The notes: generated from the letters alone by a model not told the origin. DNA of 38,452 nt from XN24 sp047921395 (GCA_047921395.1 JBLRWH010000017.1:1-38452), one strand, 5' to 3'; shown: positions 7,234-14,598, numbered from the stretch's first letter. Program-made: numbers and translations.

Positions 7234-8318
7234 CAGGCGCTTTCCCGGCTCCCGTGCTTGGCCGCCATGTGACCCCGCACGATCTCGAGCGCGCTGCGCT
7301 CCAGCGGCGGCAACTCGGCATCGCTCTCGCCGAGCGGCGTGGTCCGCTCACCCCAGCGCACGACGTGCGCCGACCAGGTAAGGCCGCCGCCGAAGCCGGT
7401 CAGCAGCAGGTTGGCGTGGGGCTTGATGCGGCCGGCCTCGAGTGCCTCGACGAGCGCGACGGGCACCGTGGCGGCCGACATGTTGCCGTAGCGATGCACG
7501 TTCACGAAGCAGCGCTCCATGGGGATGTGCGCCCGCTTCGCGACGGCCTCGATGATGCGCAGGTTGGCCTGGTGCGGCACCACGAGATCGATGTCGTCCG
7601 CACCCATGCCGCAGGCCTGCAGCACGGTCTCGCAGGCCTGGCTCATGCCGACCACCGCGCGCTTGAAGATTTCCTGGCCCTCGAATACCCACTGGGTGTC
7701 ACCGTTGACCCAGCCGCGGTTGGCGTAGCGCTGGCCTATGCCATGCACGAGGAGGATTTCACGCACGTCGCCATAGCAACCCAGCTTGTTGGCGAGCACG
7801 CCCTCGTCGGCCTCCGTGGGCTGCAGCACGGTCGCCGCGCAGCCGTCGCCGAACAGCACCGCGACGCCACGGTTGGTCCAGTCCATCAGCGGCGAGATGA
7901 GTTCGCCGCCGATCACCAGCACGTTATTCACGGTGCCCTGGGAGATCATCGCGCTCGCGGTAGCGAGGCCGTAGAGATAGCTGGTACAGGCGGTGTTGAT
8001 GTCCATCGCGCCCGCGTTCACCGCGCCGAGCCGCTTCTGCACGCCGGAGGCCATGTTGGGCACCTGCTCGTCGAAGCTGCAGGTGCCGAAGATGATCAGG
8101 TCGATATCCTCGGGCTGCAGGCCCGCGCAGGCCAGCGCGCGCCGGGAGGCGACGTAACCGAGCTCGCCAAGCGGCACGTGCGAGATGCGCCGCTCGCTGA
8201 TGCCGGTCCGGCTGGTGATCCACTCGTCGTCCGTGTCGAGGAAGGTGGAGATGTCCGCGTTGGACAGTACGGCGGGCGGCATGCACTTGCCCCAGCCGGT
8301 GATAGTGGCGTTACGCAA
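7233..8318 (-). CDS. Beta-ketoacyl-ACP synthase III family enzyme (FabH-like)
   Basis: This is a thiolase-fold condensing enzyme of 361 residues, using the TTG start at 8318-8316 because similarity to KAS III begins there (LRNATITGWG). The longer upstream frame reads like noncoding sequence. The catalytic triad is visible: Cys111 in INTACTSYL, His249 in VVPHQANLRI and Asn279 in RYGNMSAAT. KAS III enzymes condense an acyl-CoA with malonyl-ACP. The protein is longer than housekeeping FabH (about 320 residues) because of internal differences and a C-terminal tail after WGERTTP. It may therefore be a specialised paralogue, for example for a longer or branched primer, rather than the sole FabH. 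No other fatty-acid genes are adjacent. It is divergent from the ECF sigma gene. Confidence 0.88.
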   Translation of the reverse strand: MRNATITGWGKCMPPAVLSNADISTFLDTDDEWITSRTGISERRISHVPLGELGYVASRRALACAGLQPEDIDLIIFGTCSFDEQVPNMASGVQKRLGAVNAGAMDINTACTSYLYGLATASAMISQGTVNNVLVIGGELISPLMDWTNRGVAVLFGDGCAATVLQPTEADEGVLANKLGCYGDVREILLVHGIGQRYANRGWVNGDTQWVFEGQEIFKRAVVGMSQACETVLQACGMGADDIDLVVPHQANLRIIEAVAKRAHIPMERCFVNVHRYGNMSAATVPVALVEALEAGRIKPHANLLLTGFGGGLTWSAHVVRWGERTTPLGESDAELPPLERSALEIVRGHMAAKHGSRESA

Positions 8319-8359
8319 GGTGGCGATCCCGAGACGAATTTCACCGATTGTAGCCCAAC

Positions 8360-8395
8360 GGCAGTGCGCCGGCGCCTGGGCGCCGGGGCACTGCC
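8360..8395. other. Long near-perfect inverted repeat in a divergent promoter region
   Basis: The arms GGCAGTGCGCCGGCGC (8360-8375) and GCGCCGGGGCACTGCC (8380-8395) pair at 15 of 16 positions around a 4-base loop. No T-run follows on either side. The repeat lies about 40 bases upstream of the KAS III start and 125 bases upstream of the sigma factor start. It could be a structured leader or a protein-binding site. Confidence 0.5.
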
Positions 8396-8420
8396 GATCC
8401 TCCAGGCCCCAGGCCATGCG

Positions 8421-8437
8421 GTACACTCCGGCTGTAC
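8421..8437. promoter_or_regulatory. Palindromic candidate operator upstream of the ECF sigma gene
   Basis: GTACA (8421-8425) and TGTAC (8433-8437) form a perfect inverted repeat with a 7-base spacer, about 83 bases upstream of the sigma factor ATG. Its spacing suits a dimeric regulator. The regulator is unknown and none is encoded next to it. Confidence 0.35.
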
Positions 8438-8519
8438 AGTTGCTGAAGAGGCCGTGAGTGACACACCTTCTCCGCCACGGAATCGGCGTGTGCAATACGC
8501 GTTCGCTGGCGCGGGTCCA

Positions 8520-9134
8520 ATGAAACCAGTCGCGACTGAAGAGTCGTCGCTGCTGGAGGGACTGCGCGCCGGATCCCGGGACGCTTTTCGCGAGGCGGTG
8601 GCGCGTTACAGTGGGCCGATGCTCGCCACTGCCCGCGCGATTGCCGGACCTGGCCGCGCCGAGGATGTCGTCCAGGAGGCCTGGCTGACCGTCTACCAGA
8701 AAATAGACGGCTTCGAGGGTCGTTCCGGGCTTGCCACCTGGCTGCAGCGCATCGTCACCAACCAGGCCATCTCTGTTCTCCGCAAGTTTCGTCGCGAGGT
8801 GACCGCGGCGGACCTGCCGGACGCTGTCGATGATGCCCCCGACTGGTTCGACCGCGAGGGCAACTGGTCATCGCCGCCCCCGGCGTGGAATGTGAGTTCG
8901 CCGGAAGCGCTGTTGACCGCGGACGAGCTGCAGGAATGCATCGACAAGCACATCGCGCTGATGTCCGACCACCAGCGCACGGTGCTCGTCATGCGCGACA
9001 TGCAGGTGCTTTCCTTCGAGGAGATTTGCGCGGCGGTGGAGCTGAGCGCGACCAATGCCCGTGTCCTCCTGCATCGCGCTCGCCTGCGCCTGGTGGACAT
9101 GATCAACCGCTTCCAGGAAACCGGAACATGTTGA
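8520..9134 (+). CDS. ECF-type RNA polymerase sigma-70 factor
   Basis: This 204-residue sigma factor has only regions 2 and 4. Region 2 covers about 10-85 (AEDVVQEAWLTVYQKIDGFEG, then GLATWLQRIVTNQAI) and region 4 about 138-198 (MSDHQRTVLVMRDMQVLSFEEI then NARVLLHRARLRL). The linker of about 50 residues is acidic and Trp/Pro-rich. ATG 8520 is chosen because region 2 begins about ten residues later. An in-frame GTG at 8454 is possible. The stop overlaps the start of the zinc-finger anti-sigma gene, the usual sigma/anti-sigma arrangement. It probably recognises the promoter at 9466-9493 and so drives the EGKCG-peptide genes. Related sigma factors control bufferin-type peptides under metal stress, which is family knowledge, not seen here. 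Confidence 0.9.
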   Translation: MKPVATEESSLLEGLRAGSRDAFREAVARYSGPMLATARAIAGPGRAEDVVQEAWLTVYQKIDGFEGRSGLATWLQRIVTNQAISVLRKFRREVTAADLPDAVDDAPDWFDREGNWSSPPPAWNVSSPEALLTADELQECIDKHIALMSDHQRTVLVMRDMQVLSFEEICAAVELSATNARVLLHRARLRLVDMINRFQETGTC

Positions 9135-9406
9135 CCTGCCGCGAGGTTACCCGTCATGCCAGCGATTATCTCGACCGCGAGCTGCCGTGGCGCCGACGGC
9201 TGGCCGTGCGGCTGCACCTGTTGATGTGCACCAAATGCCGACGGTTAGTCCACCACCTGCGTCAGCTGGTGACGGCCATGTCCGCGCGTGCTGCGAGCAC
9301 GGCGCCGCCGCTGGATGCCGATGCCATCGACCGGCTGCTGGCCAGGGTTCCCCTCGCGAGCGCTCCCCGGGCCGGCGGAGACGAGGAACCCGGCGCCAGC
9401 CGTTGA
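9128..9406 (+). CDS. Zinc-finger (zf-HC2/ZAS-like) anti-sigma factor
   Basis: This 92-residue soluble protein starts at ATG 9128, seven bases inside the sigma gene. The N-terminal half has the ZAS signature: Cys4, His9 and then HLLMCTKC (H-x3-C-x2-C), which binds zinc and clamps the sigma factor. It has no membrane helix. The C-terminal half is Ala/Pro-rich and probably flexible. The overlap indicates translational coupling and stoichiometric production with the sigma factor. The signal that releases the sigma factor is not evident; zinc-ligand oxidation or replacement by another metal would fit the family. Confidence 0.8.
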   Translation: MLTCREVTRHASDYLDRELPWRRRLAVRLHLLMCTKCRRLVHHLRQLVTAMSARAASTAPPLDADAIDRLLARVPLASAPRAGGDEEPGASR

Positions 9407-9465
9407 CGCCGCCGCGCCTGTCGCCGTCACGTTCGGGCTGACTGGCGGAATTCTTTCCTGGGTCG

Positions 9466-9493
9466 TGTAACGCACCGCGAACTCGTGCGTCTA
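9466..9493 (+). promoter_or_regulatory. ECF-type promoter for the EGKCG-peptide genes
   Basis: TGTAAC (9466-9471) and CGTCTA (9488-9493) are separated by exactly 16 bases. This is the typical -35/-10 form and spacing of ECF promoters, including those of metal-responsive SigF-like factors. It lies 70 bases upstream of the second anti-sigma-like gene. I found no second copy before the sigma gene or before 37891. Confidence 0.55.
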
Positions 9494-9563
9494 TTGCCTG
9501 TACGAGGAAACAGGCAAGTCGGGGCCATGCATGCGCCCGACCCACGGAACCGGATGAAAATGA

Positions 9564-9851
9564 ATGAAAACCTGCCGCGAAGTGCACGAGGATGCCGGCG
9601 ACTTGCTGGAAGGCCGGTTGCCGCCTGCGTCCTGGCTGGCAGTGAGATTGCACCTGTTGTTTTGCACTCACTGTCGGCGGCACTTGCGTCACCTGCGGCT
9701 GCTGGTACAGACACTGGCCATCCGCGGCGGCGCAACCTCGCCTCCGGACGACTTTGTCAGTCGGGTGGTCGGGCGACTGGAATGCACGGATCAACCCCCG
9801 CACCTGGACGACACGAACGAAGCCTCCGGAGGCCCGCGGCGGACCCGCTGA
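9564..9851 (+). CDS. Second zinc-finger anti-sigma-like protein, paralogue of the upstream one
   Basis: This 95-residue protein is clearly homologous to the protein at 9128-9406. Both share TCREV near the N-terminus, LAVRLHLL, and the C-x2-C finger (HLLFCTHCRRHLRHLRLLV here). The N-terminal histidine ligand is not conserved: where the first has RHASDYLD, this one has EDAGDLLE. Zinc binding or sigma binding may therefore differ. It lies behind its own ECF-type promoter and 60 bases before the EGKCG peptide gene, so it should be induced with the peptide. It could be a feedback anti-sigma factor or a decoy. Confidence 0.7.
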   Translation: MKTCREVHEDAGDLLEGRLPPASWLAVRLHLLFCTHCRRHLRHLRLLVQTLAIRGGATSPPDDFVSRVVGRLECTDQPPHLDDTNEASGGPRRTR

Positions 9852-9911
9852 CCTCTTCATCTGCCTGACTCTTTACTTCTCACTATCCATCAACTGAAAG
9901 GAAACACGATC

Positions 9912-10262
9912 ATGAAGAACTCACTCATCAAGACTTCCGGACTCGTCAGCGCCGCCATGGTGGCTGCACTCGGGATCAGCCACGCCGCGAATGCGGAACC
10001 CGCCAGCTCGCTGTTCAGCATGACTGACCTCAACAATGGCTACATGGTTGCGCTCGCCGAGGGCAAGTGCGGCGAAGGCAAGTGCGGCGGCGACGCCAAG
10101 GAAAAGGATGCCGAGGGCAAGTGCGGCGAAGGCAAGTGCGGCGCCGACGCCAAGGAAAAGGATGCCGAGGGCAAGTGCGGCGAAGGCAAGTGCGGCGGCG
10201 ATGCCAAGGAAAAGGATGCCGAGGGCAAGTGCGGCGAGGGCAAGTGCGGCGGTCTCGCCTGA
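9912..10262 (+). CDS. EGKCG-repeat copper-RiPP precursor (HvfA / BufA2 type)
   Basis: This 116-residue precursor has a signal peptide at 1-28 (cleavage likely after HAANA), a conserved-looking spacer (MTDLNNGYMVALA) and eight EGKCG pentapeptides. These are arranged as four tandem pairs separated by GDAKEKDA-like linkers, starting at residue 50. In Haemophilus HvfA, cysteines of EGKCG motifs are converted by an MNIO enzyme to oxazolone/thioamide groups that bind copper, and bufferins of this kind buffer copper in the periplasm. This protein is therefore predicted to be an exported copper-binding modified peptide. A good ribosome site (AAAGGAAA) precedes ATG 9912. Oddly, no MNIO (DUF692) or DUF2063 gene is adjacent; only a DoxX-type gene follows. 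Confidence 0.88.
   Translation: MKNSLIKTSGLVSAAMVAALGISHAANAEPASSLFSMTDLNNGYMVALAEGKCGEGKCGGDAKEKDAEGKCGEGKCGADAKEKDAEGKCGEGKCGGDAKEKDAEGKCGEGKCGGLA
10059..10259 (+). repeat. Tandem 54-bp coding repeats
   Basis: There are three full units (10059-10112, 10113-10166, 10167-10220) and a partial fourth (10221-10259). Each encodes two EGKCG motifs plus a DAKEKDA linker. The units differ by only a few bases, mostly in the linker, which indicates recent unequal duplication. Copy number may vary between strains. Confidence 0.9.
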
Positions 10263-10281
10263 CGGTTCCGGGAATGCCCGC

Positions 10282-10316
10282 CCGCTGCGGGGTCCCGTGC
10301 CGGGACCCCGCAGCGG
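10282..10316 (+). terminator. Perfect 15-bp hairpin between the peptide gene and hvfX-like gene
   Basis: The arms CCGCTGCGGGGTCCC and GGGACCCCGCAGCGG pair perfectly around a 5-base loop, 20 bases after the peptide stop. What follows (CGCTATTGATTG) is not a good U-tract. It is probably a partial terminator or a 3' mRNA stabiliser that keeps peptide expression above that of the downstream membrane protein. Confidence 0.55.
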
Positions 10317-10371
10317 CGCTATTGATTGAGACCACGCCCGCCTCCGTTCAAGTACGCACCAGGACACTGCC

Positions 10372-10989
10372 ATGACCGATCTTGTCACCGCCGCCAATAC
10401 CCTCTACCGACGCCTGTTCGGGGCCCTGGAGCCGCTGGACGGCCTGGCTCCCTTGCTGCTGCGCCTATACCTCGCGCCGGTCATGATGCAGGCGGGCTGG
10501 ACCAAGTTCGCATCATTCGAGGATACGGCGGCGTGGTTCGGCAATCCCGACTGGGGTCTCGGCCTGCCGTTCCCCTACCTGATGACGACGCTGGCGGCCG
10601 GCACCGAGCTGCTCGGCGGCATCGCGCTGGTCATCGGGCTGGCCACCCGCCTCGTCGCCATCCCCCTCGCGATCACGATGGTCGTGGCCATGGTCACGGT
10701 GCACTGGGAGCATGGCTGGCTCGCCATCTCCGACGCCTCCAGCTGGCTGGCGAACGAACGCGTGATGGAGGCGGTCCCCCGCAAGGCCGCGGCAATAGAG
10801 ATTCTGCGGGAACATGGCAACTACAGCTGGCTCACCGCGCGCGGCTCGATCACGATCCTGAACAACGGGATCGAGTTTGCCGCCACCTACCTGGTGATGC
10901 TGATCACCTTGATGTTTACGGGCGGCGGCCGGTTCTTCAGCGCGGACTACTGGATCCGGCGCTGGGCCGACAAGCGCGCGGCCCGTTGA
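10372..10989 (+). CDS. hvfX: DoxX-family membrane protein, HvfX-like
   Basis: This 205-residue inner-membrane protein of the DoxX family has four predicted helices: about 24-46, 68-92, 93-112 and 162-182. DoxX proteins are regular members of bufferin and Hvf operons, where the HvfX name is used for a protein linked to copper-RiPP maturation. Its molecular role is not established. A long loop between helices 3 and 4 (about 113-160) contains TVHWEHGWLAI and is probably extracytoplasmic. It lies 110 bases downstream of the EGKCG peptide, beyond the 10282-10316 hairpin. The pairing with an EGKCG precursor is the main basis for the HvfX label; other DoxX functions (for example redox) remain possible. 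Confidence 0.75.
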   Translation: MTDLVTAANTLYRRLFGALEPLDGLAPLLLRLYLAPVMMQAGWTKFASFEDTAAWFGNPDWGLGLPFPYLMTTLAAGTELLGGIALVIGLATRLVAIPLAITMVVAMVTVHWEHGWLAISDASSWLANERVMEAVPRKAAAIEILREHGNYSWLTARGSITILNNGIEFAATYLVMLITLMFTGGGRFFSADYWIRRWADKRAAR

Positions 10990-11026
10990 GCGCCGCGCCG
11001 GGCCGCGAGCTGATGGGAGCAATCTT

Positions 11027-12637
11027 GTGCAGCTCGTGATCACGGCGGGTAGGTCGGTGTTCTATGTCTGCGTGATCGGGGCGCTGCTCAGCCTGGCCCT
11101 GCTTCGCTGGACACCTTTCGCGTATGTGGGAGTGATCGTGTTCGCTCCCCTGGCGCTGCTCGGGCTGTTCCATGTCAGTTCCCGCCGCCGCACGCTCAGC
11201 CGGAACTACCCGATACTGATCCAGTTTCGCTATTTCCTGGAGTCCATCGGGCCGGAGTTCCGCCAGTACTTCATCGAGTCCGATCACGACGAGCGCCCTT
11301 TTGCCCGCGAGCAGCGCGTCGCGATCTACCAGCGTGCCAAAGGCGTGCGGGACAACAAGCCGTTCGGCACCCAGCTGAACGTCTATGCGACCGACTACGA
11401 ATGGATCAACCACTCGATCAGGCCGCTGGAAAAACTGTCGCATGATTTCCGGGTGGTGGTTGGCGCGGAAGCCGCGCAGCCCTACTCGGCCAGCATCTTC
11501 AACATCTCGGCCATGAGCTTCGGGTCCATCTCGCCGAACGCCATCCGGGCGCTGAATGCCGGCGCCGCGCGTGGGCACTTCTATCACGACACCGGGGAGG
11601 GCTCGATCTCCCGCTATCACCGCGAGCACGGCGGCGACCTGGTGTGGGAAATCGGTTCCGGCTATTTTGGCTGCCGCGACGAGCACGGCCACTTCGATGC
11701 CGAACGGTTCGCTGCGGCCAGCGCAGCCGACCAGGTGAAGATGATCGAGATCAAGCTGTCGCAGGGCGCCAAGCCGGGGCAGGGCGGGATATTGCCGGCG
11801 GCGAAGGTGAACCGGGAGATCGCCGAGGCGCGCGGCGTGCCGCCAGGCGCCGACGTCATCTCGCCGGCCAGGCACACCGCATTTTCCACGCCGTTCGAAC
11901 TGCTGCAGTTCGTGGCGCGGCTGCGTGAGCTGTCCGGCGGCAAGCCCGTGGGCTTCAAGCTCGCGTTGGGACACCCCTGGGAGTGGTTCGCGATCGTCAA
12001 GGCCATGCTCGAATGCGAGCTGCTGCCGGATTTCATCGTGGTGGACGGCGGCGAGGGCGGCACCGGCGCCGCGCCGCTGGAATTCATCAATCGCGTCGGG
12101 GTGCCCCTGCGGGAGGCGCTGATGCTGGTCAATAACACGCTGGTCGGCGTCGAGCTGAGGCACCGCATCCGGATCGCCGCGGCCGGCAAGATCACTTCCG
12201 GATTCCATATCGCGCGGACGATGGCCCTTGGCGCCGACTGGTGCAATGCGGCGCGCGGCTACATGTTCGCGCTCGGCTGCATCCAGTCGCTGAGCTGCCA
12301 CACGGATCACTGCCCGACCGGAATTGCGACTCAGGATCGCGCCCGCTGGCGCAACCTGGACGTCACCGACAAGGGGCAACGGGTCTTCAACTATCACCGC
12401 AGCACGCTGCGCTCGGTCGCGTCCCTGGTGGCCGCGGCGGGCCTCGAGCACCCGGCGCTGCTCACGCCGGAGCACATCATCCGCCGGGTGGACGAACATG
12501 AAGTCCGCTCCTACGAGTCGCTGTTCCCCATGTTGCAGCCCGGTGAATTGCTGCATGGCAAGCCGGCGCACGAAGTCTTCGCCCGCTTCTGGGCGAAAAC
12601 CCGCCCCGACAGTTTCGAGCAGGATATCCGGGCCTGA
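11027..12637 (+). CDS. Membrane-anchored FMN-binding glutamate-synthase-like protein
   Basis: This 536-residue protein starts at GTG 11027 behind GGGAGC. Two helices at about 6-28 and 31-50 anchor it. The rest is the FMN/Fe-S central and synthase domain of GltB (about 95-470), with the phosphate-binding run VVDGGEGGTGAAPLEF and a cysteine cluster CIQSLSCHTDHCPTG. That cluster has the C-x5-C-x4-C spacing of the glutamate synthase 3Fe-4S site. The amidotransferase and GXGXG domains of real GltB are missing, so it cannot be a complete glutamate synthase. The family is widespread and its substrate is unknown. It is 37 bases from the hvfX-like gene on the same strand and could be co-transcribed, but a functional link is unproven. 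Confidence 0.85.
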   Translation: MQLVITAGRSVFYVCVIGALLSLALLRWTPFAYVGVIVFAPLALLGLFHVSSRRRTLSRNYPILIQFRYFLESIGPEFRQYFIESDHDERPFAREQRVAIYQRAKGVRDNKPFGTQLNVYATDYEWINHSIRPLEKLSHDFRVVVGAEAAQPYSASIFNISAMSFGSISPNAIRALNAGAARGHFYHDTGEGSISRYHREHGGDLVWEIGSGYFGCRDEHGHFDAERFAAASAADQVKMIEIKLSQGAKPGQGGILPAAKVNREIAEARGVPPGADVISPARHTAFSTPFELLQFVARLRELSGGKPVGFKLALGHPWEWFAIVKAMLECELLPDFIVVDGGEGGTGAAPLEFINRVGVPLREALMLVNNTLVGVELRHRIRIAAAGKITSGFHIARTMALGADWCNAARGYMFALGCIQSLSCHTDHCPTGIATQDRARWRNLDVTDKGQRVFNYHRSTLRSVASLVAAAGLEHPALLTPEHIIRRVDEHEVRSYESLFPMLQPGELLHGKPAHEVFARFWAKTRPDSFEQDIRA

Positions 12638-12673
12638 CGGGACGCGGCGACGGAGGGCCTGGATGTTCAGAGC

Positions 12674-13819
12674 ATGCACTCAACAGGCGCCCGCATGATC
12701 GAGGCCGAACAGGTCGATGGCGAGCTGGTCTGCCGGCTGTCCGGCGAGTGGACCATCCTGCGGGCCGGTGACATCGCGGCAACGCTGGCCCGGCTGCCTG
12801 GCCGGCTGCACCCGGGGGACCGGGTGCGCTTCGAGTGCGCTGGCCTGGCGCAACTGGACACCGCTGGCGCCTGGTTGTTGCAGAAGACCGTACGCCTGCT
12901 GCGCGGCAGTGGTCACGAGGTCGCGCTGAGCGGCTTCCGCGCGGCCAACTTCCATCTGATCGAGCACCTCGAAGAGGTTTGTCCGGACGACGGCGAGCAC
13001 ACGCTGGGCGTGGACATCCCGCTACTGGCCCGGTTCGAGGCGCTCGGGCGGGCTACCGTCTCCGGCATCCTCCATCTCGGCGACGCCGCGGCCTTCCTTG
13101 GGCGGGTGTTCATGACCAGCGGCCGCTGCATGCGGCAACCGCGCCGCATTCGCGTCCAGGCCGTAGTGGCCGCGATGTATCACGCCGGCGTTTCCGCGCT
13201 GCCCATCGTCACGCTGATGACCTTCCTGATTGCCGTGGTCACCGCCTACCAGGGCGCCGCACAGCTGGCGCAGTTCGGCGCCGAGGTGTTCACCGTGGAG
13301 TTCACCGTCGGCAGCCTGCTGCGCGAGCTGAGCGCGCTGCTCACGGCGGTGGTGGTGGCCGGCCGGTCCGGCAGCGCGTTCACCGCCGAGATCGGCGTGA
13401 TGAAGATGCGCGAGGAAATCGACGCCATGCAGACCATGGGACTCGATCCTTACGAGGTGCTGGTGCTGCCGAGGGTGCTGGCGCTCATGCTCATGCTCCC
13501 GCTGATGACGCTGCTGGCCAATGTGGCCGGCATGCTGGGCGCGCTGCTCAGCGCCCACCTGCTGCTCGATATGACCGTCGAGGCCTATTTTCTCAACGCC
13601 AGCGAAGTGATCACCGCGCGGAATTTCTGGGCGGGAATGATGAAGACCCCGGTGTTTGCGTTCCTGATCGCCACCACCGGCTGTTTCTGGGGCCTGCGCG
13701 TGTCGGGTTCGGCGGACAGCGTGGGGCGCCTGACCACGATCTCGGTGGTGCAGTCCCTGTTTCTCATCCTGGCCGCGGATGCGGTGTTCGCGGTGATTCA
13801 TGTCCAGCTCGGCATCTGA
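12674..13819 (+). CDS. STAS-domain + MlaE-family lipid ABC transporter permease
   Basis: This 381-residue protein has an N-terminal STAS/MlaB-like domain at about 8-100 (LDTAGAWLLQKTVRLLRG) fused to an MlaE permease at about 120-380 with five or so helices. Family motifs include VVVAGRSGSAFTAEIGVMKM and EEIDAMQTMGLDPYEVLVLP. In E. coli MlaB and MlaE are separate subunits of the phospholipid transporter; here they are one chain. It heads a four-gene operon with ATPase, MCE protein and lipoprotein, and its end overlaps the ATPase gene by 20 bases. A second ATG at 12695 is possible. The likely cargo is phospholipid or another hydrophobic molecule moved between the membranes. Confidence 0.9.
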   Translation: MHSTGARMIEAEQVDGELVCRLSGEWTILRAGDIAATLARLPGRLHPGDRVRFECAGLAQLDTAGAWLLQKTVRLLRGSGHEVALSGFRAANFHLIEHLEEVCPDDGEHTLGVDIPLLARFEALGRATVSGILHLGDAAAFLGRVFMTSGRCMRQPRRIRVQAVVAAMYHAGVSALPIVTLMTFLIAVVTAYQGAAQLAQFGAEVFTVEFTVGSLLRELSALLTAVVVAGRSGSAFTAEIGVMKMREEIDAMQTMGLDPYEVLVLPRVLALMLMLPLMTLLANVAGMLGALLSAHLLLDMTVEAYFLNASEVITARNFWAGMMKTPVFAFLIATTGCFWGLRVSGSADSVGRLTTISVVQSLFLILAADAVFAVIHVQLGI

Positions 13820-14588
13820 GCGCGGCCCAGGCGACTGCCTGATCTGGGTCGAGGGCCTGGTGAACCGTTTCGGCGCCGACGTGGTGCATGACCGGCTCGA
13901 CCTGGAGATCCACAGAGGCGAAATCCTCGGGCTGGTCGGCGGCTCCGGCGCCGGCAAGTCGGTGCTGGTGCGGTCCATCGTCGGGCTGCATCGGCCCGAC
14001 GCCGGCAAGGTGTGGTTTCGCGGCGTGGACCTGCTGTCCCTGTCCGAGACGGAACTGCGCGGCTTCCAGAGGTGCTGGAGCGTCATGTTCCAGGGTGGGG
14101 CGCTGTTTTCCGGGCTGACGGTGGTGGAAAACGTGGAGCAGCCGATGCGCGAGAAGCTCGATCTGCCGGCGCCGCTGATGCGCGAACTGGCGGAGCTGAA
14201 GCTGCGCCTTGTCGGGCTGCCGATGAAGGCGGGCGACCTGTTTCCCGGCCAGCTGTCCGGCGGCATGGTGAAGCGTGCGGCGCTCGCGCGGGCACTGGCG
14301 CTGGAGCCGGAGATCCTGTTCCTGGACGAGCCCACCGCCGGGCTCGATCCGATCGCGGCCGCGGCGCTCGACGAACTGCTGATGAGCCTGAACGACACGC
14401 TCGGATTGTCGGTGATCGTGGTCACGCACGATCTTCATACGCTGATCAGCGCGTGCGACCGAATCGCGGTGCTGGTCGACGGCAGCACCCTGAGCGGCAC
14501 ACTGTCGCAGCTGCGCGCCAGCGAGCATCCCTGGGTGCGGGACTATTTCCGCGGCAGCCGCATGAATCTCATGCTCGGCAAGGAGTGA
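13800..14588 (+). CDS. MlaF-like ABC transporter ATPase
   Basis: This 262-residue cytoplasmic ATPase powers the MlaE-type permease. All motifs are present: Walker A GGSGAGKS (47-54), Q-loop Gln98, signature LSGGM (152-156), Walker B ILFLDE (172-177) and switch His210. The ATG lies inside the permease gene (20-base overlap), so the two are translationally coupled. The C-terminal tail (HPWVRDYFRGSRMNLML) is typical of Mla/Ttg2A-type ATPases that feed MCE systems. Confidence 0.92.
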   Translation: MSSSASERGPGDCLIWVEGLVNRFGADVVHDRLDLEIHRGEILGLVGGSGAGKSVLVRSIVGLHRPDAGKVWFRGVDLLSLSETELRGFQRCWSVMFQGGALFSGLTVVENVEQPMREKLDLPAPLMRELAELKLRLVGLPMKAGDLFPGQLSGGMVKRAALARALALEPEILFLDEPTAGLDPIAAAALDELLMSLNDTLGLSVIVVTHDLHTLISACDRIAVLVDGSTLSGTLSQLRASEHPWVRDYFRGSRMNLMLGKE

Positions 14589-14598
14589 CGGGGCCTAA

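Noticed and set aside
8319..8495. Longer N-terminus for the KAS III protein
   Set aside because: The extra 59 codons have no KAS III similarity and would cover the hairpin and palindrome region; family similarity begins at the TTG at 8318.
10059..10259. CRISPR-like repeat array
   Set aside because: Units are contiguous 54-bp coding repeats in frame, with no spacers and no cas genes.
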